A stretch of 64,000 nucleotides of DNA, taken from contig NZ_CP014168.1 in the NCBI RefSeq assembly GCF_001717955.1, forward strand, positions 4,433,501-4,497,500, written 5' to 3'. The notes beneath the pieces are model-generated. The model had not been told where the DNA came from. It worked only from the letters and a program-made list of their open reading frames with translations, and ran no database searches. Origin of the DNA: Sphingomonas panacis (GTDB lineage Bacteria; Pseudomonadota; Alphaproteobacteria; Sphingomonadales; Sphingomonadaceae). Every line of letters starts with the position of its first letter. The first letter of the stretch is position 1. Of this stretch, positions 19,780 through 28,197 are shown piece by piece. Both the position numbers and the translations under genes were made by a program.

Positions 19780-20598
19780 TCAGGCAAGATCGAGGTGAAG
19801 AAAACGGCTGAAGCCGCCGTCTGTATAGTGCGAGAAAGCCGGGCCCTCCTCAAATCCCCGACTGTGATAGAGCGCGACGGCCGGGCCGAACGACGGCAGG
19901 CTTCCTGTTTCGAGGCTTAGCCGCCGAACGCCGCGAGCCTTGGCCACGGCAATGATCGTGTCGAGGATGGCCTGGGCCGCTCCCTGGCGGAGGAAGTCCG
20001 GGTGGGTGCGCATCGACTTCACCTCGGCCGTACCGTCAGGCAGCGTTTTTAGCGCGCCGACGGCAGCGACGCGCGGGCCGGCCCATGCCGTCCAAACCGT
20101 CACTTCAGGAATCGTAAGCCCGGTCAGATCAAGCGCGTGAACATTGTCCGGCGGGGAATCCGCCCACATGCCTGCCAGGTGCAGCGCCAGCAGGGCGCGG
20201 GTCTCCTCCCCACTCAGATCATCCTCGCGAACTTCAAAAGCCGGGCCTTCTTCCGCTTTTAAGAGGGAAAGGGATCGCTGCCAGTCATAGGCACGGTCCA
20301 CCGTAGCCACGATAACCTGATACCAGTCATACCAGACCGCCCGCCCCTGCTCGCGGATGCGCGAATGATCGGAATCCTCCTTCCACGCGAGCGCATCGGC
20401 ATGGTTGCGCCACCAGCTGACGGTAATTCCGACGCCGGCAGCATCACGTGATGAGACGATCCCCAGATAGCCGTCTCGCGCTGCCGCGGCGGTTGCCATG
20501 GCCTCGGCCGCGGCGGCATACCCCTCGGCATCTGCCTGTGTGCGGCCCGAGACGAAGATCACGGCGACCGCGCCGGGGGGAGGCGAAGGATCCGTCAT
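19780..20598 (-). CDS. ABM-domain/GNAT acetyltransferase fusion
   Basis: 272 residues in two parts. Residues about 8-108 look like an antibiotic-biosynthesis-monooxygenase (dimeric alpha-beta barrel) domain (VAVIFVSGRT, then ISSRDAAG-like and SWWRNHADALAWKEDSDH). Residues about 122-270 are a GNAT domain with the acetyl-CoA loop HPDFLRQGAAQAILD and RGFEEGPAF. The GNAT part resembles YsnE-like acetyltransferases with the N-terminal MWADSPP stretch. Such a fusion is unusual; the frame is continuous with no sign of an assembly join. It starts in an ATGA overlap with the epimerase gene. Confidence 0.78.
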   Translation of the reverse strand: MTDPSPPPGAVAVIFVSGRTQADAEGYAAAAEAMATAAAARDGYLGIVSSRDAAGVGITVSWWRNHADALAWKEDSDHSRIREQGRAVWYDWYQVIVATVDRAYDWQRSLSLLKAEEGPAFEVREDDLSGEETRALLALHLAGMWADSPPDNVHALDLTGLTIPEVTVWTAWAGPRVAAVGALKTLPDGTAEVKSMRTHPDFLRQGAAQAILDTIIAVAKARGVRRLSLETGSLPSFGPAVALYHSRGFEEGPAFSHYTDGGFSRFLHLDLA

Positions 20599-21347
20599 GC
20601 GGTGGGCACCCCTTGGTCTGCGATCATACGGAAGTCCGGGCGCCAGCCGAGTGCCGAAATAGCCTTGTCGATGCGGACCTCGCCGCCCGGATTGGCGACG
20701 TTGTAGATGCCCGGCGCCCCGTGATCGATCGCGAGAAAAGCGGCGTAGGCTGCGGCGTCGACATGCAGCGGCGATGCGCCATCCGGCGTCTCGCTCCAGG
20801 TTCGGGGGCCGAAGAGCTGGCCGTAGCGCAGCACCACGCCTTCGATCCCCGGCGTCTCGAGCACGGCGCGCTCAAGCGGGACGATGCCTTCGCGGATCGT
20901 CGTGCCCCGCGCGCCTTCCGCATCGACCTCCAGCAGGTCTTCCTCCGCATAGGGCGGCGTGCCCGGCGCATAGGCCCAGGCGATGCTCTGCGCGATAATC
21001 CGCTGGGCGCCGGCTGCCACTGCTGCTCGCACCAGGTTGGGCGTGCCTTCGCGGCGCAGCCGGGCATTGGCGCGTCGGGCCGCTTCCGGATCCGCAGCCA
21101 TGTCGCCGGAAAGATCGGTCAGCTGGTGGATGACCACCGTGGGCGCAGCGTCTGCCACCGCGCGCGCCAGGGCTTCGGCATCGAACACATCGACGATCAC
21201 CGGCCGGACGCCCGCCGCCTCAAGGTCGGTAGCACGGTGCGCCGAGCGCGTCGTACCGAAGACTATGTGCCCCTGCTCCAGCAACAATGGAACCAATCGC
21301 TGCCCGATAACGCCGGCGGCACCCGCCAGGAAGATAGTATGAGGCAT
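20595..21347 (-). CDS. NAD-dependent epimerase/dehydratase-family protein
   Basis: 250 residues from the ATG at 21347, preceded by AGGAGG at 6 bases. The extended-SDR nucleotide motif GAAGVIGQRL is near the N-terminus. The canonical YxxxK is not obvious; QSIAWAYAPG and VVLRYGQLFGP correspond to the usual active-site and NxxxRP-type segments. Substrate unknown. First gene of the operon with the ABM-GNAT fusion and the EamA exporter; divergent from GFA across a palindrome. Confidence 0.85.
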   Translation of the reverse strand: MPHTIFLAGAAGVIGQRLVPLLLEQGHIVFGTTRSAHRATDLEAAGVRPVIVDVFDAEALARAVADAAPTVVIHQLTDLSGDMAADPEAARRANARLRREGTPNLVRAAVAAGAQRIIAQSIAWAYAPGTPPYAEEDLLEVDAEGARGTTIREGIVPLERAVLETPGIEGVVLRYGQLFGPRTWSETPDGASPLHVDAAAYAAFLAIDHGAPGIYNVANPGGEVRIDKAISALGWRPDFRMIADQGVPTA

Positions 21348-21426
21348 TGCGCCCTCCTTGATGATCTGCGCATCAGGTGCAGCGCAACGCAGCGCCTGGG
21401 AAGCACCAAGACTGTTGGCTTTGCCT

Positions 21427-21444
21427 GTACCATCGTCGTGGTAC
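21427..21444. promoter_or_regulatory. Candidate operator palindrome
   Basis: GTACCA at 21427 and TGGTAC at 21439 form a perfect inverted repeat around TCGTCG in the 206-base divergent region between the epimerase and GFA genes; a further GGTACA half-site lies near 21464. No dedicated regulator gene adjoins it. Confidence 0.35.
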
Positions 21445-21553
21445 CCGCCGCCCTCAAGCCAATGGTACAATCGAAATCACAATTCTTGCGGCTGGCCGTC
21501 GGGCGCCAAACCGCTACTCCTGTAATCTGGTATTGTCGCAAGGGAATGCGCCT

Positions 21554-21994
21554 ATGACGGAAGCAGTCAACACCATCCTCGGTGGATGCCATTGCGGATC
21601 TGTGCGGTTCGAAGCCAAGTTGAGCGATGGCTTCAACACGATCCGTCGCTGCACCTGCTCCTATTGCCGGATGCGCGGCGCGGTCGCGGTCTCGGCCGAA
21701 CTGGGCGGCATCCGCCTGCTCCAGGGCGAAGACATGCTGACCAGCTACCGCTTCAACACGGGAACGGCGCAACATTTCTTCTGCTCGCGCTGCGGGATCT
21801 ACACCCACCATCAACGTCGATCCAATCCGAACCAGTACGGCGTCAACGTCGCCTGCCTGGACGGGGTAAGCCCTTTCGACTTCGCCGAAGTTCCGGTCGT
21901 CGACGGCGTCCGCCACTCCCGCGACAATGGCGGGGTTACCGTGCGTGCCGGAACCCTGCGCTACATCCCGAACGACCAGAGCGATCCGGCGTAA
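21554..21994 (+). CDS. GFA family (glutathione-dependent formaldehyde-activating-like) protein
   Basis: 146 residues from the ATG at 21554. The zinc-binding cysteines of the family are present: GGCHCGSVRFE, CTCSYCRMRG and FFCSRCGIYTHH. Despite the name, most family members have not been shown to act on formaldehyde. The longer open frame upstream (from 21377) lacks family similarity and runs through the promoter. A NUDIX gene follows 37 bases after the stop. Confidence 0.9.
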   Translation: MTEAVNTILGGCHCGSVRFEAKLSDGFNTIRRCTCSYCRMRGAVAVSAELGGIRLLQGEDMLTSYRFNTGTAQHFFCSRCGIYTHHQRRSNPNQYGVNVACLDGVSPFDFAEVPVVDGVRHSRDNGGVTVRAGTLRYIPNDQSDPA

Positions 21995-22031
21995 GTCTGT
22001 CGTACGATAAGAAGATGACGTACATCCAAAT

Positions 22032-22469
22032 ATGATCACCCCATCACCCGCTCGCAGACCTGTGCCGGCCACGATTGCCGCCGTGATCCGGGATGGATCC
22101 GTCCTGCTGGTCCGTCGCGCCAACCCGCCGGACGTCGGCTTGTGGGGCTTTCCTGGTGGCAAGATCGACTTTGGTGAGACGATCGCGCAGGCCGCCGTTC
22201 GCGAGTTGCTTGAGGAAACCGGCATCCAGGGGGAAGCAGGCCCGGTGTTCAACTGCGTCGACGTCCTCGATCGGGCCGAGGATGGGTCGATCAATCACCA
22301 TTATGTCCTGATCGCAGTGTTGTGTCGCTGGATCGCCGGATCGCCGATGGCGGGCGACGATGCACTTGAAGCCGCTTGGCACCCGCTGGCGGATCTGCGC
22401 GACACCGCGCTCGCGATGAGCTTCGGCGTCGCCGATATCGCGCTTCAGGCTGCAGCGATGGACGCATAA
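22032..22469 (+). CDS. NUDIX hydrolase
   Basis: 145 residues. The NUDIX box is complete: [20 protein letters not shown] then ETGI, matching GX5EX7REUXEEXGU. The family hydrolyses nucleoside diphosphates linked to another moiety. [10 protein letters not shown] and the short length suggest an ADP-ribose pyrophosphatase or MutT-like enzyme, but specificity cannot be read. Follows GFA in the same direction and is separated from convergent NmrA by a hairpin. Confidence 0.92.
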   Translation: MITPSPARRPVPATIAAVIRDGSVLLVRRANPPDVGLWGFPGGKIDFGETIAQAAVRELLEETGIQGEAGPVFNCVDVLDRAEDGSINHHYVLIAVLCRWIAGSPMAGDDALEAAWHPLADLRDTALAMSFGVADIALQAAAMDA

Positions 22470-22507
22470 CAGCGTGGAAAAGCTGCGAGCCTCTAGCACA
22501 GTGGGAA

Positions 22508-22528
22508 CGCATCAGGGGAGCTGATGCG
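22508..22528. terminator. Candidate bidirectional terminator hairpin
   Basis: CGCATCAG and CTGATGCG form a perfect 8-bp stem around GGGAG between the convergent NUDIX and NmrA genes. No T-run follows on either side, so termination strength is uncertain. Confidence 0.45.
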
Positions 22529-22534
22529 GCGATG

Positions 22535-23632
22535 TCAAAGCGCGCCGCGCCGCCCGTCCTCGCTCATTTTCAGCACGGGGCGGCGGTTGATCGCGTCCGG
22601 TTGGATGCGCTCCCATAAAGTCGGACCGCCGGTTTCCTGGGCGCGGCGCTCTTCGCGACGGAGCCAGTCCTCAGCGCTGCGGATCCGCTTGGGATGGATC
22701 TCATCCAGCAGCCCATAGTCTCGGGTTATGATCCCGTATTTCCACTGATTCCAGAAGCCACTGAAATTGTCGCGGAAGCTCATCGTGCTCTTGTCATTCG
22801 GATCGGCGTTGTAGCCGGCGGGCCGGTCGGCGACCGCATTGATGGGCGCAAAATAGCTGTCGAGGTCCGTATCGACATAGCGCGCGGGGTACCCGGTCAC
22901 GCGCTCGAAAGCGGCTGCCAGATCCGCGTAGCGGACATGCTCGATCGCGACTTCAAGATCCATGCCGTTGGCGCGCTCCTGATGGTCGAACAGCCACCGC
23001 ACATAATAAGCGCAGTCCTCAAGCGCGACATGGACCACCGCCCCGTCGCCAAGCGGCACGCGCCACGTCACCACGCCGTCTTCGATCCGTGGTGTCATGG
23101 GTGTCTGTCCCGAAAACGCCATCTCGATATACGGACCGCTGGTAAACAGCGCTGCGCCCATCCGATCGCCGTTCGACCCGTTCTGTTGAAGGATCCACTC
23201 GCCGACCCTTCCCTTACCGTCATAATGGCCGGTGCGGAATTGCGAGCGGTAGCCGGATTTCTTCAAGGTGTAATCGAGATTACCATAGACGAAGAACCGC
23301 ACGCCTTCCTCCAGGGCGATCTCATAGGCGCGCATCGCCCAATAGATTTCGGTTTTTTCGCCGGTATTGAAGCCGTCGATGTTTACGAATGCGCCATCGC
23401 AAGCGCGCATGCCCTCGCGCAGCATCGCCTCGTCCGCGAATGTACCTTGCAGAAAGGACACGTTCCCCAGCGCCGCCAGCTCCCGCGCGCGCATCGATTC
23501 TGCATCACGGGTCAGGGCGAGAACCTCATATCGACCGTCTTCGACCAGCCCGCGTACTACGTGCGCACCCTGCGCCCCGGTCGCCCCGATCACGAAAATT
23601 CGAGAAACTGTCGGCATCTTCGTCTCCGCCAT
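22535..23632 (-). CDS. NmrA-family NAD(P)-binding protein
   Basis: 365 residues. The N-terminal motif FVIGATGAQGAHVVRGL is the NmrA/HSCARG-type glycine-rich loop; these atypical SDRs act as redox sensors or as reductases, and no YxxxK is required. ARYVDTDLDSYF and ERVTGYPARY agree with the NmrA C-terminal half. It is longer than the usual 280-320 residues because of a C-terminal stretch rich in charged residues. Divergent from an HxlR regulator across two tandem operator-like repeats, a common arrangement for redox-responsive NmrA genes. Confidence 0.85.
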   Translation of the reverse strand: MAETKMPTVSRIFVIGATGAQGAHVVRGLVEDGRYEVLALTRDAESMRARELAALGNVSFLQGTFADEAMLREGMRACDGAFVNIDGFNTGEKTEIYWAMRAYEIALEEGVRFFVYGNLDYTLKKSGYRSQFRTGHYDGKGRVGEWILQQNGSNGDRMGAALFTSGPYIEMAFSGQTPMTPRIEDGVVTWRVPLGDGAVVHVALEDCAYYVRWLFDHQERANGMDLEVAIEHVRYADLAAAFERVTGYPARYVDTDLDSYFAPINAVADRPAGYNADPNDKSTMSFRDNFSGFWNQWKYGIITRDYGLLDEIHPKRIRSAEDWLRREERRAQETGGPTLWERIQPDAINRRPVLKMSEDGRRGAL

Positions 23633-23647
23633 TGATGTCAGCTTCTT

Positions 23648-23689
23648 AACTCTGATAATAGGAGTTAGTCAACTCTGATTATAGGAGTG
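23648..23689. promoter_or_regulatory. Tandem HxlR operator-like repeats and divergent promoters
   Basis: Two near-identical 19-bp elements start at 23648 and 23671, 23 bases apart: AACTCTGATAATAGGAGTT and AACTCTGATTATAGGAGTG. Each has AACTC...GAGT inverted arms. The centre of the second contains TATAAT on the minus strand, a consensus -10 for NmrA. Likely binding sites for the adjacent HxlR protein. Confidence 0.6.
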
Positions 23690-23692
23690 ACT

Positions 23693-24229
23693 ATGCAACG
23701 GGGATTAGCAATGCGTTCAAAGGGCTTCGAAGGAATGGCCTGTTCCATGGCCGAGGTGATGGGGGCGCTCGGCGATCGCTGGGGCATGCTGGTGATGCGC
23801 GATCTGCTGCTGGGTCTCACCAGATACGACGATCTGCAACGCTCCACCGGTATCACGAATGCAACGCTCTCCGACCGGCTTCGAAGCCTCCAGGAGGCGG
23901 GATTGATCGAGCGGCGGCAATATCAGCGCCGCCCCGATCGCTACGACTATATCCCCACAGCGAAAGGCCGCGATCTCGCGCTCCTCCTGCAGGCCATGGT
24001 GCAGATCGGAGACACCTGGCGCGCGCGTGAAGCTGCCGCCGAGCCGCTGCACTTTCTTGATGCGGAGACGGGTGCCCGGCTCAAACTGGCGGTGGTCGAT
24101 GCAGCGACGGGCGCGCCGCTTGCCCGGCCGAAGCTGCGGATCGCAGCCGGCCCGGCAGCGGACGAAGCGATGCAATGGCGGCTCGCGCACGGCGAAGCGG
24201 AGCGTGCGGCAAGAAGCCAGGCGACATAG
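23693..24229 (+). CDS. HxlR-family winged-helix regulator
   Basis: 178 residues from the ATG at 23693, which has AGGAG at 5 bases; 23711 is an alternative with GGGGAT upstream. The HxlR domain starts at CSMAEVMGALGDRWGMLVMRDLL and includes TNATLSDRLRSLQEAGLIERR. A single Cys sits at the family's N-terminal sensing position (CSMAE), as in redox or aldehyde sensors such as HypR/YodB. A C-terminal extension of about 60 residues is present. Probably autoregulated and controlling NmrA through the two repeats in the gap. Confidence 0.9.
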   Translation: MQRGLAMRSKGFEGMACSMAEVMGALGDRWGMLVMRDLLLGLTRYDDLQRSTGITNATLSDRLRSLQEAGLIERRQYQRRPDRYDYIPTAKGRDLALLLQAMVQIGDTWRAREAAAEPLHFLDAETGARLKLAVVDAATGAPLARPKLRIAAGPAADEAMQWRLAHGEAERAARSQAT

Positions 24230-24484
24230 GCTCATAACCTTTGAAACGCGGGCACGCCCCCGGCCCTGAGCGCGCAGAGTATCCCGGCTGGACGAGGTCT
24301 GCCTGCGGCCCGTTCTCGCCCGCGTGAACGCGCCAATTGAGATTACCGGAACCTGGGGGCGGAGGCCCGTCGGCTGGCCGGGCCTGCCGATCATAGTCCA
24401 GCGCGATTAAGGCTTCTTGGTTCTTTCCTCGGCCTTTCCCGTCCGGGAAAAGAAGCGGGACAACGCAAAGCCCGCGGAGGCCCA

Positions 24485-24943
24485 ATGACACTGTCCTCTA
24501 CCGAGGTGGCAGCGCTCCACCATGCCGAAACTCCTGCCGATTTCGCCGCATGCTTCGATGTGATCCGACAGTTGCGGCCCAAGTTGCTGTCGGCGGACGA
24601 CTGGCATGCGCAAGCAGAGGCGATGCGCTCCGAGGGGTACCGGGTTCTCGTCTGCCGCGACGGCGAACGAGACGCCGCCGTCGCCGGCTACCGGATCTCG
24701 ACCAATCTCGTCCATGGCCGCTTCCTGTTCGTCAACGATCTGGTGACCCTGGACAGTGTGCGCGGAAAGGGTCTGGGCCGGCTTTTGCTGCGCGAACTCG
24801 AGCGGATCGCTGAAGCGGAGGGCTGCGAGCGTCTCGTGCTCGATACGGCGATAGCCAATCTGGCGGCGCGGCGTTTCTACACGCGCGAAGGGATGGAAGA
24901 ACGGATCGCCGGCTTCATCAAGCCGATCGGCACCCCGGCATGA
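24485..24943 (+). CDS. GNAT-family N-acetyltransferase
   Basis: 152 residues. The acetyl-CoA motif VRGKGLGRLLLREL (about 92-105) and the downstream LDTAIANLAARRFYTREGM are standard for GNAT motifs A and B. Substrate unknown. Purine-rich CCCGCGGAGG precedes the ATG. The stop overlaps the azoreductase start (ATGA). The 255 bases upstream hold a short perfect hairpin (24435-24450, TTTCCCG/CGGGAAA) that may end HxlR transcription. Confidence 0.92.
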   Translation: MTLSSTEVAALHHAETPADFAACFDVIRQLRPKLLSADDWHAQAEAMRSEGYRVLVCRDGERDAAVAGYRISTNLVHGRFLFVNDLVTLDSVRGKGLGRLLLRELERIAEAEGCERLVLDTAIANLAARRFYTREGMEERIAGFIKPIGTPA

Positions 24944-25563
24944 GCCAAATCCTGCATCTCACCTGCAGCCCGCGCGGTACCGAGTCCCACAGCAGGGCAT
25001 TGAGCACCGCCATCGTGCAGCGCATCGTCGCAGTCCGACCCGGTGCGACCCAGATCCGGCGCGATCTTGGCGTGGCGCCCCCTGACAGGATCGACGGACT
25101 CTATGCTTCTGCGCTTGTCGCGGGGCAGGCAGAAATCGGCTTTTCTTCGCCCGCGCTGGATCGCTCCGCCGCCGCGATCGCCGAACTGGTGGCAGCAGAC
25201 ATGCTGGTTATCGGCACCCCGATGCATAACTTCACCGTGCCCGCCGCGCTGAAAGCTTGGATCGACCTTGTTATCCGCCCCTTCCACACCTTCGCACCGG
25301 GCGCGAACGGCAAGGTCGGATTGCTCCCCGACAAGCCGGTCTTCGTCGCCATCGCGTCAGGCGGACATTTTCATGGCGAGGGCGCAGCGCAGCCGGACTT
25401 TCTGACGCCCTATCTGTCGGCGGTGCTGGGCTGCATTGGCGTCCGCTCCGTCCACTTCCTGCCGGTGCAGCGCACCGCCAGAGCCACGGCGAGCGACCTG
25501 GAGCAGCAGACCCATGCGCTTCTCAAACGGGTCGACGACATCCTGCGTCACATGGGAGCGTAG
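24940..25563 (+). CDS. azoR: FMN-dependent NADH-azoreductase family protein
   Basis: 207 residues of the AzoR/flavodoxin-like quinone reductase family. SPRGTESHSRALS binds the FMN phosphate, PMHNFTVPAALKAWID is the central FMN loop, and ASGGHF closes the flavin site. These enzymes reduce quinones and azo compounds by two electrons with NAD(P)H and protect against electrophile stress. Translationally coupled to the GNAT gene; convergent with the MocR gene 15 bases away. Confidence 0.9.
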   Translation: MSQILHLTCSPRGTESHSRALSTAIVQRIVAVRPGATQIRRDLGVAPPDRIDGLYASALVAGQAEIGFSSPALDRSAAAIAELVAADMLVIGTPMHNFTVPAALKAWIDLVIRPFHTFAPGANGKVGLLPDKPVFVAIASGGHFHGEGAAQPDFLTPYLSAVLGCIGVRSVHFLPVQRTARATASDLEQQTHALLKRVDDILRHMGA

Positions 25564-25577
25564 CGACGTTGCGCGTG

Positions 25578-27044
25578 CTACACTCCCCGGCTTTGCGGCG
25601 CGGGCCCAAAGTCATTCCTGATCAGGGACAGCAGGCGCGCAGCATCGCTCGGCATAGTTTCGGCGGCCGCATTGGTGATGCCAATGACCAATCCTTTCTC
25701 AGGCGCCTGCGAGGCATACCATTGCGACAGCGCCGTTGGGGCGAAGCCTTCCTCCCGCAAACGCCCGACGAGCCACACATCGTCCGTCTCGCGCGCGAGC
25801 GGTACATGAACAGCCAGCCCCGCTGCCCGGACGCTGCCGGCCGCCTGCAGGGCATCGAGCACCACCTCGCGGCGCTTGCGGTAGAGCAGCTTCATGCGCC
25901 GCAGATGGCGCAGATAGTGACCGTCCGCGAGGAATTCGGCCAGGGCGGCCTGCGCGGCATAATTGGGCGGCGGAGCGAGATAGGTCGCCACTCGCATCAA
26001 CGGCGCGATCAACGCTTCCGGGGCAACGAGGAAACCGATGCCAAGCGACGGGCTGATCGTCTTGCTGAAGGTTCCGATATGGATCACCCGGCCATCGGTA
26101 TCGCTGGCCGCGAGCGCCGGAGCGGCCCGACCGTCGAGGTGAAGTTCGCTGAGGTAATCATCCTCGATGATCCAGGCATCGCTTTCCCTCGCCCAGGCAA
26201 GCAGTGCCTGCCTCCGCTCCGGGGACAGGGTATGGCCGAGCGGTGCCTGCTGCCCCGGTGTCACGACCGCCAGCCCGGCGTCCCGGGCGAGCGCGATGCC
26301 GAGACCCACATCGATGCCCTGGCCGTCCACGGCGACGGGAACAGGAGAAAAGCCAGCCAGCTCCAGGCCGTGGCGCGAGACGGGATAGCCTGGGTCCTCC
26401 ACCCAGGCGCGCCGCCGCGCGGAAGGGAGAGCCTGAAGCACCAGCCCAAGAGCACCTCGGAAGCTGGTGGTGATGAAGACCTGCCCCGGCGTGCATTGCA
26501 GCCCGCGCGCCAGCGCAAGATGAGCGGCGATCTGGTGGCGCAACGCGTCGATCCCGCGCGGATCGAGATAGCGCGTGCGCAGCGCCCCGGCATCGGCCGC
26601 CCGGCGGTGCAGACGCGCCCACAGCTTTGCCGGGAAGGCGTCGTGGGCCGGCACGCCCATCTGAAAGATGCCAGGCGGCCCGGCGCCGAAGAGATCGAGC
26701 GAGGAACGAAGGTCGGCGAACCGGTCTGCCGTGGCGGGAGATGCTTGCATCGGGGAATGCGCAACATGGGTGCCGGCCGCCCCCAAAGAGGCGATCAGGC
26801 CTTCGTCCGTGAGGCGATAATAGGCAGCGCGTACTGTGCCGCGTGCCACGCCGAGCTGTGCGGAGAGGTCCTGCCAGGATGGAAGGCGCGCACCGGGGGC
26901 GAGTGCCCCTTGCCGGATCGCGGTCCGGATGGCGGCGCAGATCTGATCCGTGAGCGGGAGCGCCAGGGTTCGATTGATCTCAAACCGGAAGTCCGCTGGC
27001 GGCGAACTATCCTTGGAAGATTTGTCCAGCGTCACATCAGTCAC
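25578..27044 (-). CDS. MocR/PdxR-type regulator (GntR-aminotransferase fusion)
   Basis: 488 residues. An N-terminal GntR winged helix (about 28-95; LPSWQDLSAQLGVARGTVRAAY) is joined to a fold-type I aminotransferase domain (about 120-480). The PLP lysine lies in GTFSKTISPSLGIGF, with Asp-Tyr in IIEDDYLSE and the C-terminal KGLVIGITN block. MocR proteins sense PLP or an amino-acid adduct and regulate vitamin B6 or amino-acid genes, usually a divergent neighbour. Here the gene upstream is the same-strand CGNR gene, so the target is uncertain. Confidence 0.9.
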   Translation of the reverse strand: MTDVTLDKSSKDSSPPADFRFEINRTLALPLTDQICAAIRTAIRQGALAPGARLPSWQDLSAQLGVARGTVRAAYYRLTDEGLIASLGAAGTHVAHSPMQASPATADRFADLRSSLDLFGAGPPGIFQMGVPAHDAFPAKLWARLHRRAADAGALRTRYLDPRGIDALRHQIAAHLALARGLQCTPGQVFITTSFRGALGLVLQALPSARRRAWVEDPGYPVSRHGLELAGFSPVPVAVDGQGIDVGLGIALARDAGLAVVTPGQQAPLGHTLSPERRQALLAWARESDAWIIEDDYLSELHLDGRAAPALAASDTDGRVIHIGTFSKTISPSLGIGFLVAPEALIAPLMRVATYLAPPPNYAAQAALAEFLADGHYLRHLRRMKLLYRKRREVVLDALQAAGSVRAAGLAVHVPLARETDDVWLVGRLREEGFAPTALSQWYASQAPEKGLVIGITNAAAETMPSDAARLLSLIRNDFGPAPQSRGV

Positions 27045-27110
27045 TTCACTATGGGAGTCGCTGCTCCCTCATATGATCGGATCGTGTCCCGCGTCATGCC
27101 GGCGGCGAGG

Positions 27111-27770
27111 TCAGCTTTCGGATATCCCCACCTTTCGGCGGTAATGTCGCGCTGCCTTGGCGCGGTTGCCGCACACCGTCATGTCACACCAGACCCGGTT
27201 CTGACGTCGGCTCCGATCGAGGAAAGCCCAGTCGCAATCGTCGGACGCGCACAGGCGCAGACGGCTGCGTGCGTCGGTATCGAGGAACAGCTGAATTGCT
27301 GCATCGGCGACGTGGAGGAGGATGCCGTCCAATGCGGCAGCGATGTCGGGCTGCTTCCACGCGAGGCCGCTCCCTCCCCACGAAAGGCGGCGGCTGGCCT
27401 GCGTACGCTTGAGCCAATCATTCCAGCAATGGACCTGCTCGTCGCTCAACACCTCGGAGGCGATCGTCGCCTTGATCGTCGCGAAGATCAACTCGCGCAG
27501 CGCCAACGCCTGGGCGTGCACAGCCGCCGCAGCAGCGGGCTCTTGCTGAGCCGCCGCCAACAGGGTCGCGCGCTTGCCTTCTGTGAGAAAGCCGCTCTGC
27601 ACGGACCACAGGGCCAACGCCGGATAGTCGGCAATCCTCTCCAGACCCCCGCGAGGGCGCTCATCGAGGGTGTTCGCGAAATCCAGAGCCACCGCGCCAC
27701 CGCTCAGCTCGAACTGGAAGCCCTGTGGCGTGTCCTGGCCGCCAAATCGGATTGCGCGTGTATCGATCAC
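27111..27770 (-). CDS. CGNR zinc-finger (ABATE domain) protein
   Basis: 219 residues, the second CGNR protein in the window. An ABATE-like N-terminal domain begins with FQFELSGGAVALDFANTLDERP. The C-terminal finger reads LCASDDCDWAFLDRS then WCDMTVCGNRAKAARHYRR. Presumed transcription factor. It is divergent from the ABM-DapF operon; the 70-base gap has TAACC/GGTTA half-sites and a TATAAC box, so it probably regulates that operon and itself. MocR follows 67 bases downstream on the same strand. Confidence 0.88.
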   Translation of the reverse strand: MIDTRAIRFGGQDTPQGFQFELSGGAVALDFANTLDERPRGGLERIADYPALALWSVQSGFLTEGKRATLLAAAQQEPAAAAAVHAQALALRELIFATIKATIASEVLSDEQVHCWNDWLKRTQASRRLSWGGSGLAWKQPDIAAALDGILLHVADAAIQLFLDTDARSRLRLCASDDCDWAFLDRSRRQNRVWCDMTVCGNRAKAARHYRRKVGISES

Positions 27771-27840
27771 ATTCTAACCTGTAAAAGCATTCGAGTCGGT
27801 TATAACACATGTGGTTGATCGCGAGCTAGGGAGATGATCG

Positions 27841-28197
27841 ATGTCGGAAACTGAGCCCCTGATCCTGCGCCGCTGGTCCTCCCGTATCAGGACCGAGGAC
27901 AGCGAGGCGTATGTCAGCTACATCCGCAGCACTGGGGTCGAGGATTATCTCGGCACGCCGGGCAATCTGGGTTGCGAGATGCTGCTGCGCGACTGCGGCG
28001 ACGGATCGACCGAAGTTTCGACGCTGAGCTGGTGGCAATCGATGGAGTCCATCCGGGCATTCGCCGGCGATGACGTCGAGCGTGCGCGTTACTATCCCGA
28101 GGATGACCGCTTCCTTCTCGAGAAGCCGGACCACGTCGAGCATCACCACATCGTGGTCGAAGCCCTGGGGCTTAGGCGCGAGCTGGAACAATCATGA
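27841..28197 (+). CDS. ABM-like dimeric alpha-beta barrel protein
   Basis: 118 residues resembling the antibiotic-biosynthesis-monooxygenase superfamily: an opening strand ILRRWSSRIRTEDSEAYVSY, a central CEMLLRD and the STLSWWQSMESIRAFAG helix with RARYYPEDDRFLLE. Some members are cofactor-free oxygenases; others have no known activity. The ATG has GGGAGATGATCG upstream. Its stop overlaps the DapF-like gene start (ATGA), so the two are made together. Confidence 0.82.
   Translation: MSETEPLILRRWSSRIRTEDSEAYVSYIRSTGVEDYLGTPGNLGCEMLLRDCGDGSTEVSTLSWWQSMESIRAFAGDDVERARYYPEDDRFLLEKPDHVEHHHIVVEALGLRRELEQS

Noticed and set aside
20448..21557. 369-codon plus-strand open frame
   Set aside because: Antisense to the epimerase gene and crossing its promoter; no recognisable protein features.
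25257..27818. 853-codon plus-strand open frame
   Set aside because: Runs antisense to the MocR and CGNR genes, both with clear domains; composition is that of a shadow frame.
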